Origin: Muraenolepis orangiensis
Lineage: Eukaryota > Chordata > Actinopteri > Gadiformes > Muraenolepididae
Length of the DNA: 64,000 nucleotides
Reading direction: 5' to 3'
Assembly: GCA_027704905.1 (NCBI GenBank)
Contig: CM051015.1
Coordinates: 17,665,227 to 17,729,226, forward strand
Shown here: one piece after another, positions 19,782 through 43,308 of the stretch
Layout of the letters: the number at the start of each line of letters is the position of its first letter
How positions within the stretch are numbered: the stretch's first letter is position 1
The notes under the pieces: generated by a model
What the model saw: only the letters and a program-made list of their open reading frames with translations
What the model was told of the DNA's origin: nothing
Database searches by the model: none
Position numbers and translations under genes: made by a program

Positions 19782-22700
19782 TTAGTCTTCGTCGTCGTTC
19801 TCATCGTAGTCGTCCTCCTCGTCGTCGTCACCCATGTAAGACACTGGAGTTTCCACCCGAGACCCGCTGTAGTGGGAGTCGTTGGAGCTGGAGGCCATGG
19901 TGCCGTCAGCGCCACCGTCACTGTGCACCAAACAAGATGGGAGGTTCACAACAAACGACAAAACACACGAAAAACAGCTACAGGTTCACCCATCAAGGTT
20001 GACCAATGTGTCAAAGGTGACTCAAGATGGCCTTCAAGGTCATTTGAGGCGTTCCTTCGATGAACTGTTTGGTCCAAAATGTATCTTACAAAGTTTTGGT
20101 GATTACAGTAAAAATGGTCAAATCATGTAGTAATGGTTGAACCGTGAGGAATGGAAAATGGAACGAAACAAACAAATCATTTGCAGCCTCTGGTTGCATG
20201 GCAACCGGAGTATTGAAGGCCCCTCACCTGCCTGCAGGATACCGTGCTCCGTTAGAGGAAGACCCCCCCGTAATGTAGACATTACTGATAGGACCCTTCG
20301 CCATCTCTAAAAAAAAAAAAAGAAGAAGAAATAAAAATAAAAATAAAACTTAACGTAAACTTGATTCGACCCAAGATCGGTCCAAATAGGGTCCTTCCCC
20401 CGCTCTGACCTGTAACATAGGGCTCCAGGGCCTTCGGCACCAGACTGCGGGCTTTCTTCAGGTCCTCCTGGGAGCACTTGCCCACCTCCAGACCACACGC
20501 CATGCCCATACGTTTCAGCACCTCAATGTCATCATGGATCTCAAACATGCTGTCAAAGTTGAACAAGTACTCGAACCTGGCAAGAAACAAAAAAAAATTG
20601 TTTAAAAAAAATTAAATAATCATACATTAGTACACTTCACACCACACACACATCACATGTTTTCCTTATACTTGATCAAATGTCCAAATTAAAATTCTAC
20701 ATCCAATTTTAAAGGTAACAGAATCCACTTGAAACGTTCTGGTCCAGGAATAATCTGAAAGACAATGGACTTAACTGACTAACCCCCCCCCCCTCCCTCC
20801 ATATCTATTTTAATGTGACATGGCAAAGTGACATTGTGCATACATTTTGCAACCTTCAATTAATATTCTCATCAACAGGACGCTGATTAATGAGTCGTGA
20901 CCGTGGCTCACATTGTACTTGCAAATGCAATTCAACGCCACCCCCGGCACCAATATAAAGTACATAAAACAATACCTCAATCAGTAATGTCACCATCATT
21001 AATTGGCAAAATGCCCAAGTTAAGATAATTACATAAAACCAAACTCCTTACCACGCTGTACAAAATATACAGCAAGCTCTACCTAACCTCACCCAGTTTA
21101 ATCTTAATCTGGAGGATTGAAACCTCTTTATTGGCGTCGACATGTACTCACAAAGAACAATGTGTTTCTCTGCATTTAACCCATCCTATAATTAGGAGCA
21201 GTGGGCAGCTATTTTTATACACGGCACCCGGGGAGCAGTGTAGGGGTCTGGTGCCTGGCTCAAGGGCACCTCTGCAGTGCTCAGGAGGCAAACTGGCACC
21301 TTTTTCCAAGTACCAGTTCTCACTCCGTAACCTAGTCTGTTTTTGGGGTCTTGAACCGGCGACCCTCTGGTTCCCAAGCAAAGTCTCAAACGGACAGCTA
21401 CTGCTGCCCCAAAACACGTCAGGGTGATGATAGCTAAACCACTTTCACAATGTCACAATTCTCCGGCCTTGTTACCATCTATACAATATTGTGCCTACAC
21501 AACACCAACAATCAACTCAATTCTACTGACTGGAGTGGTGGAGATGAGCGGAAGACATCAATCATTTGGACATTATTGTGGCTAAATCATGTTACTTTTA
21601 AGAAATATATATCTCTAAAAACAGATGTCAAGTACAGTCAGGTACAACTCTTGAATCATTTTTCAAGACTAGCACTCAATTCCTCGTTTGTCGTCTTCTT
21701 TCTAGTGCCTACAACTCTTCGTCATTCCCGACCATGGACCAACAATGTTTGTACAGACACAAATAAGACATGTAGTCGTAGCGCATGACCTACTTGTCGT
21801 TGGAGATGCTACAGTCGATGACCGTCTTCTTGCTGGTGTTGACGATGATGAAGGGGAGGTGGATGACCGAGTTGGGAGGCGGGGGTCTGTTTGTCTGCTG
21901 CTCCGACTGCCTGTTCCTCTGAACCAGGTTTTTAAAGGCAATTTGCTGCAGGGAATATTTTAACTGTTATTCCAATCAAGTCAACTTTAACAAGGTGGTC
22001 TCAACTGTTTAACGAAAATAAGCAACACTTTATAGCCACATGTACCAAAAGGGATGAGGCTATTAATTCCAACTTGAGGGCAAGTAGTTTTAGTCATACC
22101 TGTAATATGAGTTCTTGTAGCTGCGACTGTTTTTGCTTGATTCTCTCCAGCCGCCTTTGTCTCTCCACCTACGGATAAAAGATTAATTGTATTAAGTAAA
22201 GTAAAGCTATATATAATTGAATGACAATGACTTCAGAGCACTGGTCTACATCGGTTCAATGTGCACCTCTAGATTTTGGCACTCCTGGGCAGAGTTGGTG
22301 GGCAGGCCAATCCACTTGATTTCCTTCTTCTCCTTGGAGATGATGTTCATGGCCATGAGCACGTTAAGAGCATCGTAGACGCGGCGCCTGATGTTCTTCT
22401 GGTCATACACATGCTACACAAAAATAAATAAACAAACATTAGGAACAATGCAAATACACAGATCTGGCACACGTGTGAAGAATTCTGTCAATGGGGAAAT
22501 GGATTGGGGCGGTGCTAGTGTTCTTCAAAGGGCTGTCCACCACGAGACCTGGCGGTCACCATTGATGATGCTGTGGTGACACCTACTCGGGCCGCAAGGA
22601 ATATGGGTGTGACCCGTGACGACCAACTGTCGTTCTCGGCAAACACGCCATCGGTGTCATCGGTGACCCGCTCTTGTCATCTCGCGGCTGGACTACTGCA

Positions 22701-24976
22701 ACTCAAAGGCGCTCCGGCCTTTGCCATCAGGCCCCTGGAGCTCATTCAGAAAGCTGCAGCTCGCCTGGTGTATAACCAACCCAAGTTCTTCCACACATCT
22801 ACCCTCCTTCGGTCTCTACACTGGCTGCTCGCATCCAGTTCAAAACCTTGGTGATAGCCTACAAGGCAGTAAAAAGAACAGCTCCATCCTACCTCCAGGC
22901 AATGGCCAAGCCCTACCCCGCCCGTCCACTTTGCTCTGCTTCTTCGGGCCGTCTGCTCGCTCAGGGGCCCTTGTGGCTGATCTACACGGTCACAGCTTTT
23001 CTCTATACTGGCCCCAATTTGGTGGAACAAACACCCAACGGATGTCAGGAGTGCAGAGTCATTGCCCATCTTCCACCGCAGGCTGAAAACCCATCTCTTC
23101 AGGACACACTACCCGGATCCTTCCTCGTAGCGCATCCTCTTATCACTTTTACTAGTGTCTTACTAAGTCAATTATCTAAGTAGAGTGTTAGGTAGATATA
23201 GTTCTAGGTAGTGTTCTATATTGAATTGATTGTACTTTTACCTGAACTTGTTGTATTTTTACCTGAGCACTGGTTCAGTTCTTGGAAACTTGCACTTTTG
23301 ACTTATGGTGACAAATTGTTCATACCTTCCTTTGTTGAAACACACTATTGTGCGTCGTTTTGGATAAAAGCGTCTGCTAAATGACTAATGTAAATGGCTG
23401 GGCTTCAGATCTCACCGAGTCATTAGGGGACATGTGGTTGTCCGCGGAGCTGAACTCTGCCACCAGCTCGTCTGCCACCTCGTTGTAGGTGGTGACGCCT
23501 TTCTTCTGTACCTTCTCGCATACCTTCATGGAGAAATGCCTCAACCCCTTCCCGTTCTTTTCGCCTTTCTTACCACGTTTTCTGCGGACAACAAATAAAC
23601 AAAACCACCAAGGATATCAATCCGGTACCTCTGTATAAACCATTTTCTCTTCATTTTCTATATCGTCAAATTTTGGACATGGTTAGGCCGCCATATTACC
23701 CACAAATAAATACGTGAATGAATACAATATCAATCGATTTAACATAGTCAGGTGCTCCTTAAAAGATTAGCTTTTACAATGATCTTTTACTCCCAACTGT
23801 GATGGGACCAACTAAACAGCATATTGGTAGCATAGTTAGTGAAGTGTATCAAAGGGGGGGAAACATTTACTCCCTAAATGATGGCATGGCTGAACATGTC
23901 ATGGCATTTGACATTAGGTAGGGGGAGGGTTTAAGCTTACCCTGAGGACCATGGTGAGGCATCTGGCTGCTGGCTCTGCGTTAGAAACTGGGAGCTGGGT
24001 GTGTGTGGACTGTTTACCAGTATGGTATTGGAAACAGTTTGTCTTTGGGGGGTTCCAATCACCTGTGAACAAACACACAACATCAACGTCTAAAAATACA
24101 GTAACACACTGGTTGCCTGGTTGGCTTGTGACCGAATGGGTGTCTCATAAAAATTCTCATTGGGGGAATCATCGTTGAAATTAGCAAAAAAACATTAATC
24201 TAGCGAGGTGATTTATTCCTTTACACAGATTATGACTTGGAAGATTGCTGGTATGTGTTTATATTCTGTGTGCATAATGGGATGATGGGGGTAATCCTGC
24301 TGACTATAGAGTTTGACCAGCTTAGTCTCAGAGACACACACACCTCGAGGAGAAGCTCATTTTGCCCGATGTATACACCCAGGTATAACGTATTGTGACA
24401 AAGGAAGAGAGACTGGCCTTCCCAGATATAAAAGGGTTTGAAGCATCATCTGGGTAGGTGTGTTTGTAACAGCACAGGTAGACAAGTGAAGCCCGGTGAG
24501 CGACATCACTCACCATGTGGGGCATGTGTTGCATGTGTGGTGCGATGTTCACATTGGAGGGCCCGAGTGTTTTGGGCAATAGCTGCTTGACCACCGGGAT
24601 CGTCGTGGGCTGAATGGTAACCAGAGACAGGACTGGTGACAAGAGCAGAAGAGACCGTGCACCAATAAGACTATACAGTGTCGATAGGTTGCCACCTATT
24701 GTCAAGTAGCAGCTACATGATCTTACAACTGAAGGCTGGGACAGAGACACTCCCAGCCCCAGCCATAAATAACACAGATATAAACGTATTGTTACCTTTA
24801 CTGGGGCTCAGATTCTGATCGATAAAAACCTTCAAGTCTCCGTTAGTTTCAATCAGACCAGCCTGCAGAGGACCACAGCACAAGTGTTAAACCAGACTTT
24901 GTCTGGTTACATTTTCATAAAAACAATTGTGAAAATGCAGACATGTAAATCCAGAAATACTTACATCTGTAGCCAT
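19782..24976 (-). CDS. tfdp1: Transcription factor Dp-1 (E2F dimerisation partner)
   Basis: Eleven coding exons on the minus strand: 24965-24976, 24796-24862, 24514-24632, 23941-24062, 23416-23581, 22267-22413, 22100-22168, 21794-21945, 20410-20576, 20228-20306 and 19782-19920 (412 aa; human TFDP1 is 410). It pairs with E2F proteins in the nucleus to control cell-cycle genes. The sequence shows the N-terminal [19 protein letters not shown], a winged-helix DNA-binding region around [14 protein letters not shown] with the [11 protein letters not shown] signature, a heptad-rich dimerisation helix ([18 protein letters not shown]), the marked-box-like region [20 protein letters not shown], and an acidic tail ending [11 protein letters not shown]. 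All junctions are GT-AG in agreeing phase. The short first coding exon has an acceptor at 25010; a 5' UTR exon probably ends at 27139. Confidence 0.95.
20228..20306 (-). other. tfdp1: tfdp1 penultimate exon (poly-T acceptor)
   Basis: The acceptor of this exon follows an uninterrupted T-run (A-run on the plus strand at 20309-20321). This is easy to miss in gene models. The exon encodes [15 protein letters not shown] and is in phase on both sides. Confidence 0.85.
21110..21418 (-). mobile_element. tRNA-derived SINE, second copy
   Basis: On the minus strand it has a tRNA-like head ending in CGGTTCAAGACCCC (B-box-like, near 21345) and the same tail as 6303-6545, including GGGTTAAATGCAGAGAAACA and an AATAAAGAGG-type end near 21130. 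Located in a tfdp1 intron. It is longer and divergent from the first copy. Confidence 0.75.
22540..23400 (+). mobile_element. L2-like LINE, 3' end of ORF2 plus tail, broken
   Basis: The translated pieces (22573-22854 and 22848-23183) carry the C-terminal part of an L2-type LINE ORF2: [41 protein letters not shown], then in another frame [11 protein letters not shown] and [13 protein letters not shown]. Frameshifts and a deletion around 22660-22700 make it dead. The non-coding tail ends TTTTGGATAAAAGCGTCTGC near 23360. It lies in a tfdp1 intron, opposite to the gene. Confidence 0.85.
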
Positions 24977-25009
24977 GATCCAAAAGGACCGGGGAAGTGA
25001 AGCTTCAGT

Positions 25010-27138
25010 CTAAAAGAAAAATCGTCCTATAAAAATATCTTCCTAAAACCCCTAAAAAAGAAAAATATCAAATAATTAAACAGTGTCAATACGCTCTGTA
25101 TAACTGCTCCCAGCATGTAGGCAATTTACATCAAACACAAATAGTTAATACCGAAGTAAATAAAAAACAATGTCACCCAAAAAATAGGATTATTTACATA
25201 AAGATAAAAATAAATAATTCTAACTTTATGTTAAAGCAGCCTTGTCACATTGTGTGGGGCTACACTACACAACTCTGGTTAGCTTGACTGGCATTGTGCA
25301 GAGGAGGACAAGTAAACATAAACGAAACAAACCACGAATCTCGCTCGTATTAACGCGTATTGTCGTGGTTAACGTTACATTGACGCGCACATCTCGGAGG
25401 CAACGAAAAGTGGTGCCCCCCGCGTTAAAACAGTTGCAGTAGGACACACAAGCAGGCCTACTTTCCTTATTCACCCCGTCCGGGGGGGACGACCATCAGC
25501 CAACTTCAGCTACAGGTCAACGCGCACACACAGGACTACTTTAAAAAAGGACCCTGGATGGTCCATACACACAATCGTCACAGTCTACCACCTGAACGCC
25601 ACGACGGAGAAGTGAACAGCATCGGCATGTCAGGGCAGCAATAATGATAGTGGTGGTCGCGGGCAGGCAGGCTTTTGTTGAGTTGGGAGCTAGCCGCTGC
25701 CTGCTAACAGTTTGGTGGTGGAGGAGGTGGTGGCTGACGGTAGCTAGCGAGTTAGCTGCTGCACGCTTTAAAATGGCTCACACACACACATTACACTAAT
25801 ACCCCGTCCCAGAATCAAGCGTCCAGGGGTCGGGATCCCGCTGGACATACGTGCGTGCATGTATGTACGAATGAGGCCCATTTATAAGAGGTTAAAAAAG
25901 CTTGTTTCGGTGCACTTACGAGTGCACTCTCTGGTGTCCTCCTCGACGGCAGTTTTTTGTTGGCATCTCAGAGAATGGAGGAAGAGGAGGTCTGAGGACC
26001 AGCCGCCAGACAGGAAACTAAACTATGCCATGTTTAAGTAGTTTCTCATTTATTCGGTCACTACGACCGAGGGGTGGGGGTGGCGTATGTGTCCAATGTT
26101 TCCACTTGGATGTTTGCCTAGAAGTTCATTTGATAACGGGTTTATTTCTGGTTACTTTAAGTTATCACGACCAGCCAAATGTTTTGTGGAGAGCCCTGCA
26201 CATAAACCGTAACACAAACACAGAACATTCCCAGGTCAAAATGATAAGCAAAGCGTCGCCTTGTAATCCCAGCAGGTTACGTTGCATTAAGAGGGGGGGG
26301 GGTTCAGATCTGACCAGAGCCACAGGACTTGTACTCCAAACAAAGTCGGCAGCAGAAGCTACTAAAGTCCACCCAGTCGGTACCGACCCATGAAGTCAGC
26401 CTAATTGATGCGCTTTTCTCCATGATCATCGCTGTAATACGACTCAATATAACCCAATGCCATGTCCTAAACAAGAACTCAAGAGTTTTAGGTAGCCGAC
26501 TGCCTGAATCCAGTTATTTTAAACCTTCTAGGAGCAAAACAAAATAGCTTTTTGTTTTGTATTCCGACCACCATCGACAGTGGGGTGTTATACTGGCCAT
26601 GTTTAAGTATGAGGTTATGTTATTGACATGCCTTGTTTACAGTGTTTGATAAACACTTCATAAATCACTTAAGTGTACTAATGAATGTGCTTTATTAGTT
26701 ACCGACTCAGCGAAAGTTAATGATAAAGTTAAATTAAGAAGTCACTTCAAAATGCTCCTCCAAGAACTCATTCAGACAAAACAAGCTAGTAGCGGAATTC
26801 AGCTTGGGCTAGATGTTACAAAATGAATGAACTTTAATGAACGTAGGCGTTCAATCAATGAGCTAACAGGCTAATAGGGCTAACAAACGAGAAGTGACTC
26901 GACAGCGTGTTGTTAGCCAAGTAGCTTTAGCCTGCTAGCTGCTGGGGCTAATAAACCCTAGCTGTCATCGACAGCCCCCGGTCGGGATCTTTACTACACC
27001 CACTGCTCCAAACGCCGATACTTCTCATCAACAAGACCCGTGAAAAGAGTTGCTTTGAGTACAACTCTACGCATAAATGTAACTCAATTCGTGTTTATAA
27101 CTTCCGTAAGCGGCAACAGTTTGGTGAGTGTCTCTTAC
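25010..27138. other. tfdp1 first intron
   Basis: Lies between the coding first exon and the inferred 5' UTR exon. It holds a short GA-poor CA tract near 25780-25790 and a G-run near 26290. Short open frames have no recognisable content. An alternative promoter near 25750-25980 cannot be excluded. Confidence 0.45.
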
Positions 27139-27360
27139 CGGTGCGGCTTACAAGTTAGCAGTCTGTGGGTTAGCCTTTCGCTAGCCTCGCTGTTAGCGGC
27201 TCGTCTCTCGATCTGATCTTGGCGGTGTCTAGCCACGGCGACACCCGATTGGACGGTGTAAGCGTGACGTCGCCGAACTGGCGCGCAGTGGCCACGCCCA
27301 TACGTCCTTTTGATTGGCTGGCGCGTTTCAGAGTCAGTATAGCGTTTTCTGCCATTGGCT
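27139..27360 (-). promoter_or_regulatory. tfdp1: Candidate tfdp1 promoter and 5' UTR exon
   Basis: A minus-strand splice donor CCG|GTAAGAG (exon end at 27139) marks a probable non-coding first exon. Upstream on the minus strand are three CCAAT boxes (ATTGG on plus at 27248-27252, 27313-27317, 27354-27358), a CRE-like TGACGTCG at 27265-27272, and E2F-like GGCGCG cores at 27280-27285 and 27320-27325. No TATA box was seen. CCAAT plus GC-rich E2F-like sites fit a cell-cycle promoter; transcription start is inferred. Confidence 0.55.
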
Positions 27361-27366
27361 AGTGCT

Positions 27367-27487
27367 GTTTTGGACTCTTCCTGGAAAATAATAATAACAA
27401 TAATATGTCTACTAATAATAATACGATTAAGATACCTTATAATTCTTCTATATAATAATCATATTATATAATATTGTATATAATATA

Positions 27488-27533
<46 letters not shown>

Positions 27534-27618
27534 CCTCATCCTCATAATAATAATAATAATCAGAATCATAATATCATATAATAAAGGGTTTGGGTTGACA
27601 GAATGCCCTGTGTGACTC
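27367..27618. repeat. (TAA)n-bearing element, copy 1
   Basis: Begins TTTTGGACTCTTCCTGGAAAA, runs through a long TAA-rich tract and ends GGGTTGACAGAATGCCCTGT. The same start and end occur at 28138-28305. Confidence 0.7.
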
Positions 27619-28137
27619 GTGGCCTACTACCGGCCATTGTATGAGGCTGGAAAAGGAAGCTGTAGCAGAAAGACACTGTGCAAGAAACGGTACACTGCAC
27701 ATCATCCCCTCTGCAGGGTGTTCCCTTCTTTCAATTGTGAGATAACAGATACTATTTTACAGTGGAGCCACCTATATGTCTGTTTGCTGCTGTCTTCTGC
27801 ACCCCGGTTCACTCAACTGAGAATTACTTCGTTTTATCCTGAGGTCAGCACTTTGTTGTGGGGGGGTTCTGTTTGTTTTGCTGGTGTTTATGTAGTGCTA
27901 CTGAATAGAGATACCACTGTGTCACTGTGACAGTATATTAAAGATACATTTGTCATTTCTAAATGATGATGATGATGTAGTGAATACATCCTCACTAAAC
28001 TTCTATCCTAGGTCTAACCATGACAGCTTGACTGTCTCAATGGCTGTTTCCTTAAGATAAAGGCTTAACACATTTTCGAGATGCATGTTGATTTATCTTC
28101 CCCCACCACACGAGTACATTTTAAGCATTTAAATATT

Positions 28138-28305
28138 TTGGACTGTTCCTGGAAAATTATATTAATAATAAGTCTAATAATAATAATAATAATAATAATA
28201 CAAAATAAGAAAATAAAAATAATAATAATAATAATATAATAATACTATTTAGATAATAATAGTATAATAATAATAATACAGGGTTGACAGGATGTCCTGT
28301 GTGGC
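28138..28305. repeat. (TAA)n-bearing element, copy 2
   Basis: Same orientation and ends as 27367-27618 (TTTTGGACTGTTCCTGGAAAA ... GGGTTGACAGGATGTCCTGT), with a shorter TAA tract. Confidence 0.7.
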
Positions 28306-28405
28306 CATTGGAGGCCTTTTAGCTTTTTATTAGTAAAATGTCCAAGTATACTTTAAAGTTATGCTTTGCAAATCCCAAACATTACAGCCGCAGCCATCTA
28401 CCAAA

Positions 28406-28468
28406 CACTTCCGCGCATGCGCACAATGAACGTCAGGCTATCAAATTGGTCAGACAGCGGGTGTGAAA

Positions 28469-28471
<3 letters not shown>
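28406..28471 (+). promoter_or_regulatory. dcun1d2: Candidate dcun1d2 promoter: ETS and NRF1 sites
   Basis: CACTTCCG (ETS, 28406-28413) overlaps the start of CGCGCATGCGCA (28412-28423), an exact NRF1 consensus. The inferred start codon at 28469 lies 46 bp downstream. This is typical of a TATA-less housekeeping promoter. Confidence 0.55.
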
Positions 28472-31284
<2,813 letters not shown>

Positions 31285-33146
31285 AACTCTCAAATTCAAA
31301 CCATGTGGAATACCTGAACTTTTCCTCTCTCAAGTGACTTCATAGTAGTTTTTTTTTACTTGTTTAGTAAAAAAAAAAAGGTAGACTTCAGAGAGAAAGA
31401 GGGAGAGAGAAAAATAAATGAAAGAAAAAACCGACGCACTTGGAACTCTTAAGAACACCGCTTATCCTGGAGTTGAGCAATAACAACAGCAACTATAACC
31501 ACGACAACAACAACAACAACTGGCTTCATTGATCTCCTGACAAAGAGCGCGGTGTCAAATTGACAATTGCCATTTTGCCTCTGCCACTCCCGTCTGAGCT
31601 TCTCCTTCCGGGACACCTCCCCCCTCCCCCCCCCTCCCCCGGAGTCCTCCTCCAAGAGGAGAACAGGCGCCTCGGCCTCAGTAGGGGGGGTGGGGGGTGT
31701 GCTGCTGGAGGAGGAGGAGGAGGAGGAGGAGGAGGAGGAGGAAGAGGAAGAGGAAGAGCGGTGGCGGCAGCAGCAGCACTTAAGAGGACTCCACTGGCCA
31801 CCTCTGTACATATAACGGACTGAGAGAGGAGGAGCAGTGGTGTGTGTGTGTGTGCGTCTCAAGGCCTGGGTTGTCTTGTTGTCTGGATGTACAGTTGTAA
31901 GTGCTGTGGATTATGGTCGTCCCCGTGTGTTCTCAGCTCACCGGTCCCACGGGGGAGGGGGAGAGAGTGCTCGCTACACCAGCACCAACACAACCGATGT
32001 GTGTGTGTGTATATACTGTAACTACGGAGACAGTTTACAAAGAATTATATGAAGAATAATATAAATATGTTACATTTATAAAACGCAAAAGAGGATTGAT
32101 TCGATTTTATTGTTCGCAGGATTTCAAATATTCCTATTTGATTACTTTGCTGTGAGCTTGATAATTATGGAGTGTATTATGCTCTTATCCGATTGTATAT
32201 TTATGTGCGTATAGTTCAAACAAAATGATTATTCAAAAATAATTATGAGGTAAAAATCCATTTCCAAACCATGTTCACCGGCAAAGTCTTTTAATGTGAT
32301 GTGTACTACTTCAACTTGCATCTGTTCCCTTTTCTTTTCTTTTCTCATCATGTTTGGTTAAGAATGCTGCCATTGTTTAGACTCCCGACAAAATTAAATA
32401 AAAACAACCTGCATTGAAATGGCATTGGTAAACAAGAGTATCCATGGTGGATGAGGGGTGAAACTACAACTCATGAGTAATGGATGCACGTTTGTTACCC
32501 GAGTTCAAAGTGTTGGTGTCTCAGAGGATTGAGGTTACAACAGAGGGGTGGAAAAATATGCCTTTTGATTGGATACTCCGATTCACAAATGTACTGTATA
32601 TCCTGGGACTTTAATGTTCTTGAATTCAATGTTACACATCTCATTATTGTTGGTCATTGAAATGGGCAATGGAGTATTTAAATGGGATTATTAAAGCATG
32701 ACATGTTTTTCATAATCATACATGCTTTCATTTTCCACTTGATATACACTATGTAATTAATTAATGTCGTTGAAATCACATTGAAGATGTTGCATTTCTT
32801 GCAAATCAGATCTGAAGAATATCGGAGACTTTTCAAACGCACCCAAATGATGGGCTTCCGGTGTCTTACCTGTGGCTACCTGTATCTTACTTGTTGCTAC
32901 CTGTATCTTACCTGTGGCTACCTATGTCTTACCTGTGGCTACCTGTGTGCGACCTGGGCATCTGAATGGTCCCGCCTCCTTGTGCTGCAGTACAGGTGAC
33001 GTTTGAATTTTAGATCTCTTTATCTGTCTCTCTCTCTCTATGAAGTAAGGTAATACTTGCCCTAGAGCGTTGTTTTCTTTAGGCTTAAAACTGGCCGACA
33101 TTTTTACTTTAACTTCGTAGTTGTTTTTTTCCGTACGCTGCACGCA
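31285..33146. other. dcun1d2 3' UTR and intergenic region
   Basis: Holds a (GGA)n tract at 31705-31758 that opens long frames in several phases but is simple sequence, and an AATAAA at 32397-32402. At 32861-32960 there are about five 21-bp tandem units (core CTTACCTGTGGCTACCTGTA). No gene is recognised. Confidence 0.5.
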
Positions 33147-36485
<3,339 letters not shown>

Positions 36486-38810
36486 TGACCAGGATTCTAT
36501 ACCACGCTAGCACTCTCAAATCACCTGTAACTTACTACTGTCGCACTTTCATAATTGTAACGTAAAATCTAAATATTAGAATGTGATTCCGGAATACTTG
36601 ATCCTTCATTTAATAAATAGATTACATATAGGTTTCAAACATTGTGGACATTTCAAGTACCAGTTATTCTAGACCAGCAAAATGCCGCCGTCTAGTCTAT
36701 GCCCAGTAAAAGTTATTTAAATTATGTTTGCACCATTTGAATCCGTTATGTATAAGTTGGTGATACATTAACGCTAGTGTTGCAACAGGGTTAGATAGTC
36801 CCAATGTTTGTGTACAGACGGGTGGTCAAGAGGAACACGTACTGGCTGTCTCTGTATTACCGCCCTTTATCTACAAACAGTTGTATTTTTGAAGGACTAT
36901 TTTCAACTATCACATTGCGCGTGTGTGTATATATACATTTGACCAATCTAACTTGTCTAACCTTACTTCCCAATCTAAGGTCTTGTCTTGTTCAGCTTGA
37001 ATGAATTTAATTTTTACCTTTCATCATTTCATTTTTTTCTTTTTAGGCGAGTTTCTAACCCGACGACTCTAAACCGAACAGTAGGACACTTGTATAATGC
37101 CAGTCGTACACAAACGTGTCCGTGATGCGTGCGTGTAATGCTACCTGCTGTTGTATTTGTATATCTACCCTGGATGGTGGAGGGTGCCACCCTCTATGTA
37201 AACAAGCACAGGTCCCGTGTCCCAAGACTAAATCCCACACGGTACATCCTTTGCTGTAAAAACACCAGCCTATACAGTATATAGTATTTATATGACAGGA
37301 ATAAAAAAATAACGAAACTTTGTCTAATTGTGGATGTAATAATAAAATTGTAACTGAGGAAAAACCCAGGACCAGTTCCAATTCCAGTTCCATCTCTTTA
37401 ATCAAGCTCTTCAAAAAACAATTCAAACATTCCAAATTTAAAACCTTATTTATAGCGCTACATGGATACACTTCTAGATGAAGATGAACGTATTTTTCCT
37501 TCTTTCCCTGTTCATGTCAATCAATGCAGCTTCAAGGAGAATAATGAAAGTACAGTTTGGCCACTTTAAGATTAAGTCACAACAAAAATGAAATTTCTCA
37601 AAATGGCAGCGAGCACTGCTTCTACAGCAGTGTGAGTAACATGTGAATTGGCGTTACCTACTTTACGTTTATATATATATACCCTACTCATGTAGCGATT
37701 GGGAAGGCACTGATAAAAATGACGTTTTGGCCTTTTTATTCTAAAAGATAACCTTCATGTGGGCCATCCTTGGTGCATTTCCCTTTTTCCATACGTAACA
37801 AAAACAATGCAAACTGGACATCTTCCCCGGTACAGAAGGTCTGCGTTACGGCCGAGACAGACGTCATTTTAAACATGTAAAAACACAACGAAGCACTCAC
37901 TTCATTACCTAGCGGTCCTGAGATTTCATCCAATTTCACCCAACAGTGGTCAGTTCTCCGTCATTCACCACACCACGTTGAGAAGACGCCAGGGCGACTT
38001 CCCAATTGGTTTAATGATCGTATCCACACACACACACACACACACACACACGGTGGATAGTGACACAGGGTGTGGCTACTTGGGCTCATGGTTAAGCATG
38101 GCTACCACCACCACCACCACCACCACCCTGCTGAAGTCACATCTTCACATGTGGTCATGTGTGTGTGCTCTTTAGGGGGGGGGGGGGGGGGTGGTCTAAG
38201 CAGCTCCATCACAGAGTTACTGCTGCCGTGAAGTCGAGGCTAAACATGCTTGCGAGTCGCCGAGGGTGAAACACCGTTCTTTTAGAAAGCGGGCCGAGTT
38301 CAGCTGCCAGTCCATTATATTTTCCCCTAATGTTGAAACAGCCTCTTCAGCATTCCCCTCAGAGTCACGTTTCTCCCCCCCCCCCAGGAATCAATAAATA
38401 GTACACCCGATCGATCGGAAAACTTAACACCGCATCGGAAGGCAAGAGAAGACTAGAATTTAATGCTTTAGATAATACACAACTCTGGCATTACATGGGG
38501 AAGAACCCAATCCTTCCTTCCTCCCTCTCTCTCCCTCTATGATCTCACACCATAATACCAACTGACGCAAAAGAGCACTTCAGTCCAGAAAGCACAGACA
38601 CAACCTTAGTAAAACCCAAAAGAGGTTAGGAAATTTGAAAACCAAAAAAATAAAGCAAAGAAATTGGGTTGGGAGAATAACTAAGTAGAGTGCCAGGTAG
38701 AATGATAAGAGGTATTTGAAGGGGGGGGTGGTGTGTGTGTGTGTGTGTAAGAGGGCATAAATCCAGGTAAAATAGTGGTCAAGTGGAGGGGAGGGATAGA
38801 AACACCAATC
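36486..38810. other. grtp1 / lamp1 convergent 3' region
   Basis: Holds the grtp1 AATAAA (36612-36617) and a minus-strand AATAAA for lamp1 (complement of 37735-37740), giving lamp1 a roughly 1.1 kb 3' UTR. Simple tracts include CA at 38025-38052, CAC at about 38104-38128 and a G-run at 38176-38192. No other gene is seen. Confidence 0.5.
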
Positions 38811-43060
<4,250 letters not shown>

Positions 43061-43308
43061 GTTCGGGTTTCGGATCGCTAGCAGCAAACAGGAGCGAGAA
43101 CCAGGCTAGCAGTAGCACTAGTTAAAGTGAAGCGCGTTTTAACCAGATGAACCTCCTCCTAGCTAGAAGCACCGTCGGCTCGACGTAAAGGTGAACCAAC
43201 AGGGAGTCCCTTGTGAAGAATAATTGTCCGCGCCTAAAAAGCTGCTATAATAATACTTTCGTAGCCAGCGGTTGTCTCTCTACCAAGCACGGCTAAAGGA
43301 CTCCCGAA

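Noticed and set aside
31449..31862. Poly-Ser/poly-Glu/poly-Gly open frames over the GGA tract
   Set aside because: Simple repeat inside the dcun1d2 3' region. All frames are open because of the repeat, and no splice links exist.
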